Origin: Rahnella inusitata | GTDB lineage: Bacteria > Pseudomonadota > Gammaproteobacteria > Enterobacterales > Enterobacteriaceae | Direction: 5' to 3' | Assembly: GCF_003263515.1 (NCBI RefSeq) | Contig: NZ_JYDE01000019.1 | Span: 60,384 to 124,383, forward strand | DNA length: 64,000 nt | Part shown: piece after piece, positions 45,015 to 54,387 of the stretch | Layout: each line of letters begins with the position of its first letter | Position numbering within the stretch: position 1 is the first letter of the stretch | Translations under genes and position numbers: made by a program | The notes under the pieces: generated by a model | Seen by the model: the letters and a program-made list of their open reading frames with translations, nothing else | Database searches by the model: none | What the model was told of the DNA's origin: nothing

Positions 45015-45932
45015 ATGGCAAACATTAACGACGTTTCGCGGCTGGCTAACGTGTCGAAAGCGACGGTTTCCCGTGTCCTGAGTGGCAGCCGCGGAGTAAA
45101 AGAGGAGAGCCGCCTGGCGGTGATGCAGGCGGTGGAAGCGCTGCAATACAAACCGAGCATGATCGCGCAGTCGTTGTCGACGCAGTCTACCGGCTGCATC
45201 GGCGTGATTTGCGCGGCGGAAAACATCAATCAGAGCACCGGCTACCTGCATGCGCTGGAAAAAGAACTGCGACTCAATCAGAAGTATTTACTGCTCAGAT
45301 TCGCCACCGACGCCGCCAGCCTCTCGCATTCCGTGGATGAGATCGGGCGTGGTTTGTGTGACGCGATGATTGTGATCGGCGCGCGCTTTGCCCTTCCGGC
45401 GCTGCCTGACAACGTCATCACTATTGACTGCCTGGATGCGGACTCCGGGCGCAGCATTCATTTTGACCGCAGCTTCGCCACCGAAACCGCCTGTCAGTAC
45501 GTGCTACAGCAGGGGCGCAGGCAGATCGCGCTGATCAATTTTGAAAACAGCGATGCGGCGGGGCAAATCCTTCAGGGTTATCATCTGGCGCTGGAGAAGT
45601 TTTTACTGCCTTACGACCGGCGGCTGGTGCACAGTGGCGATCAGGCACTGACGCAACTGCTGGCGCAAAATGTGCCGTTTAACGCGCTGCTGGTGCCGGA
45701 CGATGCCACCGCGCAGGACGCACTGCGTCAGCTCGCGCAGCTTGGGCGTAACGTGCCGCAGGCGGTGATGGTCTTCAGTCTCGACAGCACGCTGCCGCCG
45801 GGCGCGTCTGCAATCCCGGCGATCGCCTGGCCGCTGGAAACGCTGGCGCAACGGGCGATGGCGTTACTGGCCGGACAGTTCTCAGCGAACACCGGCGAAC
45901 CGGTTCGCGGCCAGCTCAGTTTACCGGCCTGA
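45015..45932 (+). CDS. LacI-family regulator of the beta-glucoside operon
   Basis: A 305-residue repressor, slightly short for the family (about 330-340). The HTH is INDVSRLANVSKATVSRVLSG (4-24) with hinge helix QSLST near 52; the periplasmic-binding-like effector domain follows from about 60. The recognition helix is the same as in AscG of E. coli, and the matching palindrome lies before the IIB gene. It is the last gene of the IIB-IIC-GH1 set, 28 bp after the glucosidase; AAGGAACGAC precedes the ATG. Likely effector: a phospho-beta-glucoside or glucose. Confidence 0.87.
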   Translation: MANINDVSRLANVSKATVSRVLSGSRGVKEESRLAVMQAVEALQYKPSMIAQSLSTQSTGCIGVICAAENINQSTGYLHALEKELRLNQKYLLLRFATDAASLSHSVDEIGRGLCDAMIVIGARFALPALPDNVITIDCLDADSGRSIHFDRSFATETACQYVLQQGRRQIALINFENSDAAGQILQGYHLALEKFLLPYDRRLVHSGDQALTQLLAQNVPFNALLVPDDATAQDALRQLAQLGRNVPQAVMVFSLDSTLPPGASAIPAIAWPLETLAQRAMALLAGQFSANTGEPVRGQLSLPA

Positions 45933-46037
45933 TCCACCTCGCATGTCGCGCAGCAACGGATACCCGCCTGCGCGAATGTTTGCTAACATAACCTTCTGAT
46001 CCCTCACTCTTTCACCGGCCGCATCTCATTGACTGTC

Positions 46038-47033
46038 ATGAAGAAAAAAAGACCCGTACTCCAGGATGTTGCCGATAAAGTGGGCGTCACCAAAATGACG
46101 GTCAGCCGTTATTTGCGCAATCCCGAACAGGTTTCCGGCGCGTTGCAGGAAAAGATTTCGGCGGCGCTCGATGAGCTGGGATACATCCCTAACCGCGCCC
46201 CGGATATTCTCTCCAACGCCAAAAGCCGCGCCATCGGCGTCTTGTTGCCCTCGCTGACCAACCAGGTGTTCGCCGAAGTGCTGCGCGGCATTGAAAGCGT
46301 CACTGATATTCATGGCTACCAGACCATGCTGGCGCACTACGGCTACAGTCAGGAACGCGAAGAACAGCGGCTGACGTCGCTGCTTTCCTACAATATCGAC
46401 GGGCTGATTTTATCCGAACGCCATCACACCGCGCGTACGCTGAAAATGATCGAAGTTGCCGGTATTCCGGTGGTGGAGATGATGGACTGCGTCTCGCCGT
46501 GCGTCGATCTCGCGGTCGGGTTCAATAACTTTGAAGCCGCACGGCAGATGACCCAGCAGATCATCGCGCGCGGGCATCGTCACGTGGTCTATTTCGGCGC
46601 ACGTCAGGATGAACGTACGATCATCAAACAGCAGGGCTACGAGCAGGCGATGCGCGAATCCGGTCTTGAGCCGTACAGCGTGATGACCAGCCGTTCCTCA
46701 AGCTACAGCGCGGGCGCGGAATTATTGCGTCAGGCGCAAAAAGACTGGCCGCAAATCGACAGTATTTTCTGCACCAACGACGACCTTGCGGCAGGCGCAT
46801 TCTTTGAGTGCCAGCGTCAGGGGCTGCGTATTCCGTCACAAATGGCAATCGCCGGTTTCCACGGCCACAACATGGGACAGGCGATGGAGCCGCCGCTCGC
46901 CAGCGTCCTGACGCCGCGAGAAAGAATGGGGCAGATTTCCGCCGAACGCCTGCTGGCCAGACTGCGCGGCGAAAACGTCGTCCCGCGCATGGTGGATGTC
47001 GGGTTTACGATTTCGGCGGGCGGCAGTATTTGA
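46038..47033 (+). CDS. gntR: Gluconate repressor GntR
   Basis: A 331-residue LacI-family repressor matching E. coli GntR end to end (MKKKRPVLQDVADKVGVTKM; AVGFNNFEAARQMT; CTNDDLAAGAFFE). GntR represses gntT and gntKU and is released by gluconate. I start at 46038 by that alignment; a TTG three codons upstream is possible and no good Shine-Dalgarno is seen. gntKU, which follow gntR in E. coli, are absent here, so its targets must be elsewhere on the chromosome. Confidence 0.94.
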   Translation: MKKKRPVLQDVADKVGVTKMTVSRYLRNPEQVSGALQEKISAALDELGYIPNRAPDILSNAKSRAIGVLLPSLTNQVFAEVLRGIESVTDIHGYQTMLAHYGYSQEREEQRLTSLLSYNIDGLILSERHHTARTLKMIEVAGIPVVEMMDCVSPCVDLAVGFNNFEAARQMTQQIIARGHRHVVYFGARQDERTIIKQQGYEQAMRESGLEPYSVMTSRSSSYSAGAELLRQAQKDWPQIDSIFCTNDDLAAGAFFECQRQGLRIPSQMAIAGFHGHNMGQAMEPPLASVLTPRERMGQISAERLLARLRGENVVPRMVDVGFTISAGGSI

Positions 47034-47047
47034 GTTTAAAAGCAGAT

Positions 47048-47079
47048 AAAAAAAATCCCCGACACAATGGCCGGGGATT
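47048..47079 (-). terminator. Terminator of glpD
   Basis: AATCCCCG (47054-47061) pairs with CGGGGATT (47072-47079). On the minus strand it is followed by a run of eight T (complement of 47048-47055), 20 bp past the glpD stop. It may also slow plus-strand transcription leaving gntR. Confidence 0.85.
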
Positions 47080-47100
47080 GTAGATTCGCACACGGGCAAA

Positions 47101-48612
47101 CTACGATGCCAGTGACAAATGTCTTTTCTGCTGTTTATGCGTTTGCAGCCACTCGGCGACGCGCTGTTGCTGCGCTTTATCGAGCCACATGCCGAGTTTA
47201 GTACGGCGCCAGATCGCATCATCGAGTTCGCTTACCCACTCTTTTTCCACCAGATACCGCAGCTCCGCCTCGTAGAATCCGTGACCGAAATCTTCGCCCA
47301 GCGATTCAATGCTGGTGGCATCTGACAGGAACAGCTCCGTCTGGCTGCCGTAGGTGCGGGCATAACGGCGTGCCAGCGATTCCGGCAACCATTTGAAACG
47401 GCTGCGCAGATTGGCGCTGTAAGTATCGCGATCGCCATTCAGTTTCCCGCCAGGCAGGACGGCTGTTTTGGTCCACGCCGGACCGGCTTTCGGATAATAT
47501 TTACCGAGTTTTTCCAGCGCATGTTCCGCCAGTTTACGGTAGGTCGTCAGTTTGCCGCCGAACACGGAAAGCAGCGGTGCTTTACCGTCCAGATCGTGAA
47601 CGTCGAGCGTGTAATCGCGGGTGACCGCCTGCGGTGAATCAGACTCGTCATCGCACAGCGGACGTACGCCGGAGTATGTCCAGACGATGTCTTCGGTGGT
47701 CAGCTGTTTCTTAAAGTGATCGTTATACACTTTCAGCAGATAGCCGATCTCTTTATCGTCGATCTTCACGTCTTTCGGGTCGCCGTGATATTCCACGTCG
47801 GTGGTGCCGATAATTGAGAACTCATCCAGCCATGGGATCACAAACACAATACGGTGGTCTTCGTTTTGCAGAATGTACGCCTGCGGCTGATTGTGCGCGC
47901 GTGGCACCACAATGTGACTGCCTTTGATCAGACGAATGCCGTACGGCGATTTCAGCTTCAGGCCGTCGTCGAAGAAATGTTTTACCCATGGCCCGGTGGC
48001 GTTCACCAGACCTTTGGCACGCCAGGTGAAGGTTTTGCCGGTGTCGATATCTTCGGCTTCCACCATCCACAAACCGTCTTCACGCCATGCACGGGTTACG
48101 CGGGTGCGGGTACGAACTTCGCCGCCGCGTTCTTCCACTTCCTGCGCGTTAACGACAACTAACCGCGCATCGTCAACCCAGCAGTCTGAGTATTCAAAGC
48201 CTTTGGTCAGCTCAGGTTTGAGCACCGACTCGCTGCCGAATTTCAGGCCTTTACTGGCCGGCAGGCTGGTGCGTTTACCCAGATGGTCATACAGGAACAG
48301 GCCGGCGCGGATCATCCAGGCCGGGCGCAGGTGCGGCTGATGCGGTAAACGGAAACGCATCGGGAAGGCAATGTGCGGTGCCATTTTCAGCAGTACTTCA
48401 CGTTCAGCCAGCGCTTCGCTGACCAGACGGAATTCGTAATGTTCCAGGTAGCGCAGGCCACCGTGAATCAATTTAGAACTGGCCGAAGAGGTCGCGCAGG
48501 CCAAGTCTTGCGCTTCAAGCAGCAGTACAGACAGCCCGCGGCCAGCTGCATCTGTTGCGATGCCGGTACCGTTAATACCGCCACCAATTACGATCAAGTC
48601 TTTGGTTTCCAC
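47101..48612 (-). CDS. glpD: Aerobic glycerol-3-phosphate dehydrogenase
   Basis: A 503-residue membrane-associated flavoenzyme that oxidises sn-glycerol-3-phosphate to dihydroxyacetone phosphate and passes electrons to quinone. FAD motif IVIGGGINGTG (7-17); RYLEHYEFRL, GTTDVEY and SVFGGKLTTYRKLAEHALEKL match E. coli GlpD (501 residues). The start codon is GTG, with GGAGG about nine bases upstream. Two GlpR-type half sites lie just before it. Unlike E. coli, it points the same way as glpR, glpG and glpE. Confidence 0.96.
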   Translation of the reverse strand: METKDLIVIGGGINGTGIATDAAGRGLSVLLLEAQDLACATSSASSKLIHGGLRYLEHYEFRLVSEALAEREVLLKMAPHIAFPMRFRLPHQPHLRPAWMIRAGLFLYDHLGKRTSLPASKGLKFGSESVLKPELTKGFEYSDCWVDDARLVVVNAQEVEERGGEVRTRTRVTRAWREDGLWMVEAEDIDTGKTFTWRAKGLVNATGPWVKHFFDDGLKLKSPYGIRLIKGSHIVVPRAHNQPQAYILQNEDHRIVFVIPWLDEFSIIGTTDVEYHGDPKDVKIDDKEIGYLLKVYNDHFKKQLTTEDIVWTYSGVRPLCDDESDSPQAVTRDYTLDVHDLDGKAPLLSVFGGKLTTYRKLAEHALEKLGKYYPKAGPAWTKTAVLPGGKLNGDRDTYSANLRSRFKWLPESLARRYARTYGSQTELFLSDATSIESLGEDFGHGFYEAELRYLVEKEWVSELDDAIWRRTKLGMWLDKAQQQRVAEWLQTHKQQKRHLSLAS

Positions 48613-48627
48613 GTCATCTTCCTCCAG

Positions 48628-48666
48628 ATGTTCGCAATAGCTCTTTTATGTTCGTTTTCGCTCACG
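48628..48666 (-). promoter_or_regulatory. Tandem GlpR-like operators before glpD
   Basis: ATGTTCG occurs at 48628-48634 and again at 48648-48654, exactly 20 bp apart, two helical turns. ATGTTCG is the half-site of the GlpR operator (ATGTTCG-N-CGAACAT type). The second halves are weak (GCTCAC at the right-hand copy). The left copy overlaps the leader of the glpD mRNA. E. coli glpD also has tandem operators at its promoter. Confidence 0.65.
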
Positions 48667-48839
48667 ATTGTAATCGAGAATCGACAAACAAGCCAAGCGT
48701 TAACCAAATAAAAACAATTATGCGTGATGAAGGTAACATTTTTGTGTCGGTTTCGCGCAAAATGAGGAGAAGGGAAAGAAACCGAACGCGGTCGTGCGTG
48801 GAATTTTTCGAAATTGTTCGTTTAGGGCAGGGGATGGGG

Positions 48840-48874
48840 AAGAAGAAAAAGCAGGAGCGCCAGCGCGACGCTCC
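48840..48874 (-). terminator. Terminator of glpR
   Basis: GGAGCG (48854-48859) pairs with CGCTCC (48869-48874) with a GC-rich loop; on the minus strand a T-rich tract (complement of 48841-48850) follows. It lies 15 bp past the glpR stop and separates it from glpD. Confidence 0.65.
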
Positions 48875-48889
48875 ACAGGGGCAGGTAAA

Positions 48890-49648
48890 TCAGCAGAGTT
48901 CGAGCTGGACGTCGTACTTGTCAATGATTTGCTTCACGCTGTCCGGCGGCTGTTTGTCGGTAAACAGATAGTGGATCAAATCCATTTTACCCAGGTTCAC
49001 CATCGCGTTACGCCCGAACTTGGAGTGGTCAGTCACCAGCATCACGCAGCGTGAGTTTTCGATAATCGCGCGCTTGGTTCGTGCTTCGTGATAATCGAAT
49101 TCGAGCAGTGAGCCGTCCATATCAATGCCGCTGATGCCGAGAATGCCGTAATCGAGGCGGAACTGAGAGATGAAGTCGAGCGTCGCTTCGCCCATGATGC
49201 CGCCGTCGCGGGCGCGCACTTCGCCTCCGGCGAGGAACAGACGGCAGTCATCTTTCGCGCTGTAGAGCGTCGCCACGTTGAGGTTGTTGGTGACGATGCG
49301 CAGATCTTTATGATTGAGCAGTGCGTGCGCCACGGCTTCCGGCGTAGTGCCGATATCGATAAACAGCGTCGAACCGTCGGGGATCTGGCTGGCGACGCGT
49401 TCGGCGATGCGCGCTTTCGCTTCCGACCACATCACTTTACGGTCGTTATACGCGGCGTTCACCGAACTCGACGGCAGTGCCGCGCCGCCGTGATGACGAT
49501 GGATTTTGTTCTGTTCAGCCAGATCGTTCAGATCACGGCGAATAGTTTGCGGGCTGACGGCGAAGTGCTCGACCAGCTCTTCGGTGCTGACATATCCCTG
49601 CTGGCGGACTAAATCGATAATCGCATCATGGCGTTGTGTTTGTTTCAC
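48890..49648 (-). CDS. glpR: Glycerol-3-phosphate regulon repressor GlpR
   Basis: A 252-residue DeoR-family repressor, same length as E. coli GlpR. HTH residues 18-40 (STEELVEHFAVSPQTIRRDL) and the DeoR effector domain (TLFIDIGTTPEAVAHALLN; ISQFRLDYGILGISGID). Glycerol-3-phosphate releases it from its operators, including those before glpD. The start is GTG, 9 bp after the glpG stop, so it is co-transcribed with glpG. Confidence 0.95.
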   Translation of the reverse strand: MKQTQRHDAIIDLVRQQGYVSTEELVEHFAVSPQTIRRDLNDLAEQNKIHRHHGGAALPSSSVNAAYNDRKVMWSEAKARIAERVASQIPDGSTLFIDIGTTPEAVAHALLNHKDLRIVTNNLNVATLYSAKDDCRLFLAGGEVRARDGGIMGEATLDFISQFRLDYGILGISGIDMDGSLLEFDYHEARTKRAIIENSRCVMLVTDHSKFGRNAMVNLGKMDLIHYLFTDKQPPDSVKQIIDKYDVQLELC

Positions 49649-49657
49649 CCGAATCCC

Positions 49658-50488
49658 CTACTTGCTTTTTTTGCGCGGTGCGCGCGTATCAACAAATGCC
49701 ATCACCAGGCCAAGACCCAGACCAAACGCGTGTGCAGCATTGGACACGGCAGCGCCGCCCGTAGCATACCCGATAAACATAAAAATCAGCGAAATCACCA
49801 GCAGCCCGCCGGGCACATACAACTTGCTTTCCGGTTTCAGCTGGCCGGTCAGCCAGGCGTAACCCATCAGCGCGTACACCACGCCGGAGAGACCGCCGAA
49901 CCAGGCGCCGCTGACCATCGACTGGCCCCATCCGCTGATCAGAGCTGAAACGATCGTGACCGTAAACAGCTTGCCGCTGCCCAGATGCATCTCAATCTGG
50001 CTGGCCAGATACCACCACCACGCCAGATTAATCAGCAGCGCGATAAAGGAGAAATTCATCAGCGCCGGGGTAAACCAGCGCCAGACCTGGAAAACGCGTG
50101 AACTGTCCGGCCATGCCAGCCAGCTCATCACCAAAGCATCACCGACCAGCTGTTGCAGGATAAACACCGCCAGGCTGAGCACAATCATGCCAATAGTCAG
50201 CGGCCCGGCGCGGCTGCGCAGGCTTTTGAGGAATGGCGTGTGCGACATCTTTAAATGCGGCTGCGCCTTGCCGGTTTTCCAGCTGGCTTCCTGATAGCGC
50301 GGATGCAGCGGATCACGGACAAACAGTGCAACCTGTTTTTCGGCTTCTTCCAGACGGGATTCGTCATCCAGCCAGATCTGTACTTCCTGACTTTCGTGTT
50401 TCATCGTCAGCGTAAATCCCTGCGTTGCCATGTAATCGACAAACGCCTGAGCGAGACGAGGGTTGTTCAGGTTAAGAATGCGCACCAT
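49658..50488 (-). CDS. glpG: Rhomboid intramembrane serine protease GlpG
   Basis: A 276-residue membrane protease with an N-terminal cytoplasmic domain (1-90) and a six-helix rhomboid core. The catalytic dyad is S201 (GLSGVVYALMG) and H253 (SNAAHAFG), at the same positions as S201 and H254 of E. coli GlpG; the WWWYL loop motif is kept. It cleaves transmembrane substrates within the bilayer; its link with glycerol metabolism is only by operon. Here glpE is no longer directly upstream. Confidence 0.95.
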   Translation of the reverse strand: MVRILNLNNPRLAQAFVDYMATQGFTLTMKHESQEVQIWLDDESRLEEAEKQVALFVRDPLHPRYQEASWKTGKAQPHLKMSHTPFLKSLRSRAGPLTIGMIVLSLAVFILQQLVGDALVMSWLAWPDSSRVFQVWRWFTPALMNFSFIALLINLAWWWYLASQIEMHLGSGKLFTVTIVSALISGWGQSMVSGAWFGGLSGVVYALMGYAWLTGQLKPESKLYVPGGLLVISLIFMFIGYATGGAAVSNAAHAFGLGLGLVMAFVDTRAPRKKSK

Positions 50489-50669
50489 AGCGTTAATCGA
50501 TTTCCCTAATGGTTTGATTTGTTGCCGTCATTTTAGGGCAATACCTTATCTGCCAGCGTACGGGAAGTCGATTATAACGTCAGTCAGTAAAAGGAGGGGA
50601 ATTTACAAATGCTGTGAAGCCAGCGGAAAAGAAAAAAATAACGCGGGTGTGAGATGGATCGGGATTTGA

Positions 50670-50697
50670 TGCAACATCGCGGTTGAACGATGTTGCA
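50670..50697 (-). terminator. Perfect hairpin after PLP lyase gene
   Basis: TGCAACATCG (50670-50679) and CGATGTTGCA (50688-50697) form a perfect 10-base stem with an 8-base loop, 10 bp past the stop of the PLP-enzyme gene. No T run follows on the minus strand, so it may not be a full terminator. The rest of the 219-bp gap to glpG shows nothing else. Confidence 0.5.
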
Positions 50698-50707
50698 ATC
50701 ATTAACC

Positions 50708-51898
50708 TTACAGGCCTTCCAGTGCCTGTTCCAGATCGGCGATCAGGTCGTCGGTGTCTTCGATACCGATACTGATGCGAACCAGTCCGTCGGTGATACC
50801 GCTTTGACGGCGGATTTCCGGTGCGACGGCGCTGTGGGTGGTGGATGCCGGGTGGCAGGCCAGCGAATCCGTATCACCAAGAGACACGGCCTGCGTGATG
50901 ATGCTCAGCTTATCGAGGAACGTCCGTGCGGCGTTCAGCCCGCCTTTCAGTTCGATGGCCATAATCCCGCCGAACAGTTTCATCTGTTGCGAGGCCACCG
51001 CATGGCCCGGATGCTGTTTCAGTCCCGGATAAAAGACAGTGTCGACCGCACTGTGTCCGTCGAGGAATTCCGCCACGGCCTGCGCGCTCAGTGAACTGGC
51101 TTCGACGCGCAGCGGCAGCGTTTTCAATCCACGGATCAGCAAACTGGCTTCAAACGGGCTGAGGCAACCACCGAACTGTTTCAGGCTCAGGGTGCGGATT
51201 GGCGTAATCAGCGCCGCTGCACCGGCGACCACGCCACCGGTCGCATCGCCGTGACCGCTGATGTACTTGGTCGCCGAGTGCAGAACGATATCAATACCCA
51301 GCTCGAGCGGGCGCGTCAGGTACGGTGTCGCAAAAGTGTTGTCGGCGACGCTCACTGCCCCTGCGGCTTTCGACAGACGGGCGATTTGCGCCAGATCCGC
51401 GATATCCAGCCCCGGATTTGCCGGTGTCTCGACCAGCACCACTTTAGTGTTTTTGGTGAATGCGGCTTCCAGTTCGGCGACGTTCGCGACATGAACCGGT
51501 TTGATACCGTAACGCGGCAGAAGATTACGCACCACGCCTTCGGTACCGCCGTACAGCGTACCGATATGAATGATTTCATCGCCCGGCACCAGCAGGGCAA
51601 ACAAGGTGGCACTGATCGCCGCCATGCCGCTGGCACAGGCCACGGCGGTTTCAGCGCCTTCCAGTGCCGCAAGTTTCTGCTCGAAAACGGTCACCGTCGG
51701 ATTGGCGAAGCGGCTGTACATGTAGCCCGGCTCTTCACCGCTGAAACGGCGCGCGCCGCTGTCAAAATCGGGGTAAGAAAATGCAGAAGACGCCGTGATT
51801 GGCGTCGCGATGGCGCCCGTTTGGGCATCGGGCTGCTGGCCGCCATGAACGGCGAGGGTACGCATCCCTAAAGAACGTGAAGTGTTCAGATGTTTCAT
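50708..51898 (-). CDS. Cys/Met metabolism PLP-dependent lyase (MetB/MetC/MegL group)
   Basis: A 396-residue PLP enzyme of the gamma-family. PLP lysine K211 lies in HSATKYISGHGD; the phosphate-binding CASGMAAI (88-95) and YSRFANPT are present. It resembles methionine gamma-lyases, but the cysteine that follows TLYG in classical MegL is glycine here (TLYGG, G118), so cystathionine or O-acyl-homoserine chemistry is equally possible. It lies between glpE and glpG on their strand, a place with no such gene in E. coli. Its own promoter is likely in the 142 bp before it. Confidence 0.8.
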   Translation of the reverse strand: MKHLNTSRSLGMRTLAVHGGQQPDAQTGAIATPITASSAFSYPDFDSGARRFSGEEPGYMYSRFANPTVTVFEQKLAALEGAETAVACASGMAAISATLFALLVPGDEIIHIGTLYGGTEGVVRNLLPRYGIKPVHVANVAELEAAFTKNTKVVLVETPANPGLDIADLAQIARLSKAAGAVSVADNTFATPYLTRPLELGIDIVLHSATKYISGHGDATGGVVAGAAALITPIRTLSLKQFGGCLSPFEASLLIRGLKTLPLRVEASSLSAQAVAEFLDGHSAVDTVFYPGLKQHPGHAVASQQMKLFGGIMAIELKGGLNAARTFLDKLSIITQAVSLGDTDSLACHPASTTHSAVAPEIRRQSGITDGLVRISIGIEDTDDLIADLEQALEGL

Positions 51899-52040
51899 CT
51901 TGAAATCCTGTCGTTGGTAGAAGGAAATTATATCAAGACTGAAGATGTGTAGCTTTTTCCGCTTAAGAACATTTTAGGCGCAGACCGATCGGGCTGGTTA
52001 TAAAGGAAAGTGCGTCTGCGCCGGTTAAAACAACGGAAAA

Positions 52041-52361
52041 TCAGGCTTCGATATCCTGAGGGAAGGTTTTTGACCAGGCTTCAAAACCGCCGTCAACGCT
52101 GTAGACGGATTCGAAACCCTGACCGATGAGAAACTGCGCCGCACCGCGGCTGCTGATGCCGTGGTAGCACATCACCAGGACCGGTTTTTTGGCGTCGGCC
52201 TGATCCATAAAGGCACGCATGCTGTCATTGCTCAGGTGGAATGCGCCGGGTGCATGACCTGCGCCGAATGTCTGCGGATCACGGATATCGACCATCACTG
52301 CTTCGCCTGATGTCAGACGGGTGTGCGCTTGTTCCACGCTGATTGCTTCAAATTGTTCCAT
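52041..52361 (-). CDS. glpE: Thiosulfate sulfurtransferase GlpE
   Basis: A 106-residue single-domain rhodanese transferring sulfane sulfur from thiosulfate to cyanide or thioredoxin. The active-site loop is CYHGISSRG with C65, as in E. coli GlpE. I start at ATG 52361 ([10 protein letters not shown]) by alignment, with GAGG nine bases upstream; ATG 52376 would add five residues. In E. coli glpE directly precedes glpG; here the PLP-lyase gene lies between them. Confidence 0.93.
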   Translation of the reverse strand: MEQFEAISVEQAHTRLTSGEAVMVDIRDPQTFGAGHAPGAFHLSNDSMRAFMDQADAKKPVLVMCYHGISSRGAAQFLIGQGFESVYSVDGGFEAWSKTFPQDIEA

Positions 52362-52445
52362 TTGGCCGGGCCTCATTCGTCAGTTATCCGCGCATTCTAC
52401 CTAACTATTCGCCGATCAAGACCAGACAAACTGCGCGGGTATCCG

Positions 52446-53201
52446 TTAAACCAGCACCACTTTCACGCCTTTCTCGCGCAACTGCCCGATGATTTCAGCG
52501 CTGGCTTCTTTGCCGGTGATCAGCACGTCGATCTGTTCGGTGCGGCTGAACAACATGCCGGCACGCTGGCCGACTTTGCTGCTATCGACCAGCACCGCCA
52601 GATTCCCGACATAATTCAGCATCTTCTGCTCGGCCATCGCCGTCAGCATGTCGGTTTTATAGAGGCCATCTGGCGTCAGCCCCGCGCCGCTGGTGAACAT
52701 CCAGTGGCCAGCATACAGGCTGGCGTCGCCGTCCTGCGGGGCGAGGGTGATCGACTGACTTTTATTGTACTGCCCACCCATGATGACCACGCTGTCGTGC
52801 TCCTGCTCAATCAGATAATTGGCCAGTGGCAGATAGTTGGTGATTACCTGAATGTCTTTCCCGCACATTTCGCGCCCGAGCAGAAACGCCGTCGAACCGC
52901 AGTTAATCACCACGCTTTCGCCCGGCTGGCACAGTTCAGCTGCCGCTTTGGCGATACGCATTTTTTCATTGAGATTGTGGGTCTGGTGGATATTCAGCGG
53001 TGTCCAGTTCTGACGCGGCTGATTGACGGCTTCGGCACCGTTACGCACTTTGCGTAATTTGCCTAATTCATTGAGTTTTGTGATGTCACGACGCGCTGTC
53101 GCCGGAGAAATATCAAAGTGATCAATCACATCAGCGACAGAAATCTGGCCCTGACGCTGCAAAAGATCAAGGATGGCATTGTGGCGTTGTGGCTCAGTCA
53201 T
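52446..53201 (-). CDS. ulaR: Ascorbate utilisation repressor UlaR
   Basis: A 251-residue DeoR-family repressor with the same length as E. coli UlaR and long identical blocks ([42 protein letters not shown]). It represses ulaG and ulaABCDEF and responds to L-ascorbate-6-phosphate. I start at ATG 53201 ([10 protein letters not shown]), with GGAG six bases upstream; the frame stays open 24 codons further. It lies downstream of ulaG on the same strand, with a hairpin (AGGCGGAG/CTCCGCCT at 53285-53308) between. Confidence 0.94.
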   Translation of the reverse strand: MTEPQRHNAILDLLQRQGQISVADVIDHFDISPATARRDITKLNELGKLRKVRNGAEAVNQPRQNWTPLNIHQTHNLNEKMRIAKAAAELCQPGESVVINCGSTAFLLGREMCGKDIQVITNYLPLANYLIEQEHDSVVIMGGQYNKSQSITLAPQDGDASLYAGHWMFTSGAGLTPDGLYKTDMLTAMAEQKMLNYVGNLAVLVDSSKVGQRAGMLFSRTEQIDVLITGKEASAEIIGQLREKGVKVVLV

Positions 53202-53284
53202 GGTGGCTCCGCGAGTAAATCGAATCAGAATGATTACCGCGTGATTATAAACGAGCAGTAATGGCAATAACATTGTTTATGATG

Positions 53285-53308
53285 AGGCGGAGTGAATCCC
53301 CTCCGCCT
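53285..53308 (-). terminator. Hairpin between ulaG and ulaR
   Basis: AGGCGGAG (53285-53292) and CTCCGCCT (53301-53308) pair perfectly around eight bases, 15 bp past the ulaG stop. There is no T run; partial termination is possible. Confidence 0.5.
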
Positions 53309-53322
53309 GATCGCACAACGTT

Positions 53323-54387
53323 TTAGAGGAATGATTTAAAGGGTAAATCGGTGTCTGTGGTGAAGCAATCCTCGAACCCGCGCGGATAGTGATATTCGAA
53401 ATTGTCTTTGTCATTCGGGTAGGTGAATTTGCCGCCGACCTGCCAGATAAACGGCTTAAAACCGTATTTCAGGCGGTCTTTCTTCATCTCCCACAGTACG
53501 CGGATTTCCTGCGGATCGGCCTGGAAATTCGACCAGATATCGTGATGGAACGGGATCACTACTTTGGTGTTCAGCGATTCCGCCATGCGCAGCATATCGA
53601 CACTGGTCATTTTATCGGTCACGCCGCGCGGATTTTCGCCGTAGGAGCCGAGCGCCACGTCTATCTGATATTCATTACCGTGTTTGGCGTAATAGTTGGA
53701 ATAGTGCGAATCGCCGCTGTGATACAGGTTCCCGCCCGGCGTTTTGAACAGGTAGTTCACCGCCCGCTGATCCATCATGTCCGGCAGAACGCCTGCGGCT
53801 TTTTGGTCGGCGGGCAGGGTGATGAGTACCGTGCGATCGAAAGAATCCAGCGCATGAATTTCCACATCTTTGATACGCACGACTTTCCCCGGCGTCATCA
53901 CGATGCATCGCTCAGCGGGCACGCCCCAGCTCATCCACAGATCCACGCACGTTTGCGGGCCGATGAACGGCACGTCGGAGGCGCAGTTCTGCATGACGGC
54001 GGCGGCGACGTTAACGTCAATGTGATCGTTGTGATCGTGCGTGGATAACACGGCGTCGATCTCGCGGATCGCAAAGGGATCAAGTACGAATGGCGTGGTG
54101 CGCAGGTTGGGTTGCAGCTTCTTCACACCGGCCATGCGTTGCATCTGGTGGCCGGTTTTCATCAGCGGGCTGCTGTGATTTTGCTTGCCGACGCCGCACC
54201 ACAAATCCACGCAAATGTTCGCGCCGCCTTCGGATTTCAGCCAAATCCCTGTACAGCCCAGCCACCACATGGCAAAGGTGCCCGGCGCGACCTTTTCCTG
54301 CTCAATTTCTTCGTTTAACCAGGTGCCCCATTCCGGGAAAGTGCTCAGGATCCAGGATTCGCGGCTGATCGTTTCTACTTTGCTCAT
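53323..54387 (-). CDS. ulaG: L-ascorbate-6-phosphate lactonase UlaG
   Basis: A 354-residue metallo-beta-lactamase-fold enzyme that opens the lactone of L-ascorbate-6-phosphate to 3-keto-L-gulonate-6-phosphate, the first step after PTS uptake. Same length as E. coli UlaG; the metal motif HDHNDH is at 117-122. It is divergent from ulaABCDEF across a 405-bp regulatory gap, as in E. coli. Confidence 0.96.
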   Translation of the reverse strand: MSKVETISRESWILSTFPEWGTWLNEEIEQEKVAPGTFAMWWLGCTGIWLKSEGGANICVDLWCGVGKQNHSSPLMKTGHQMQRMAGVKKLQPNLRTTPFVLDPFAIREIDAVLSTHDHNDHIDVNVAAAVMQNCASDVPFIGPQTCVDLWMSWGVPAERCIVMTPGKVVRIKDVEIHALDSFDRTVLITLPADQKAAGVLPDMMDQRAVNYLFKTPGGNLYHSGDSHYSNYYAKHGNEYQIDVALGSYGENPRGVTDKMTSVDMLRMAESLNTKVVIPFHHDIWSNFQADPQEIRVLWEMKKDRLKYGFKPFIWQVGGKFTYPNDKDNFEYHYPRGFEDCFTTDTDLPFKSFL

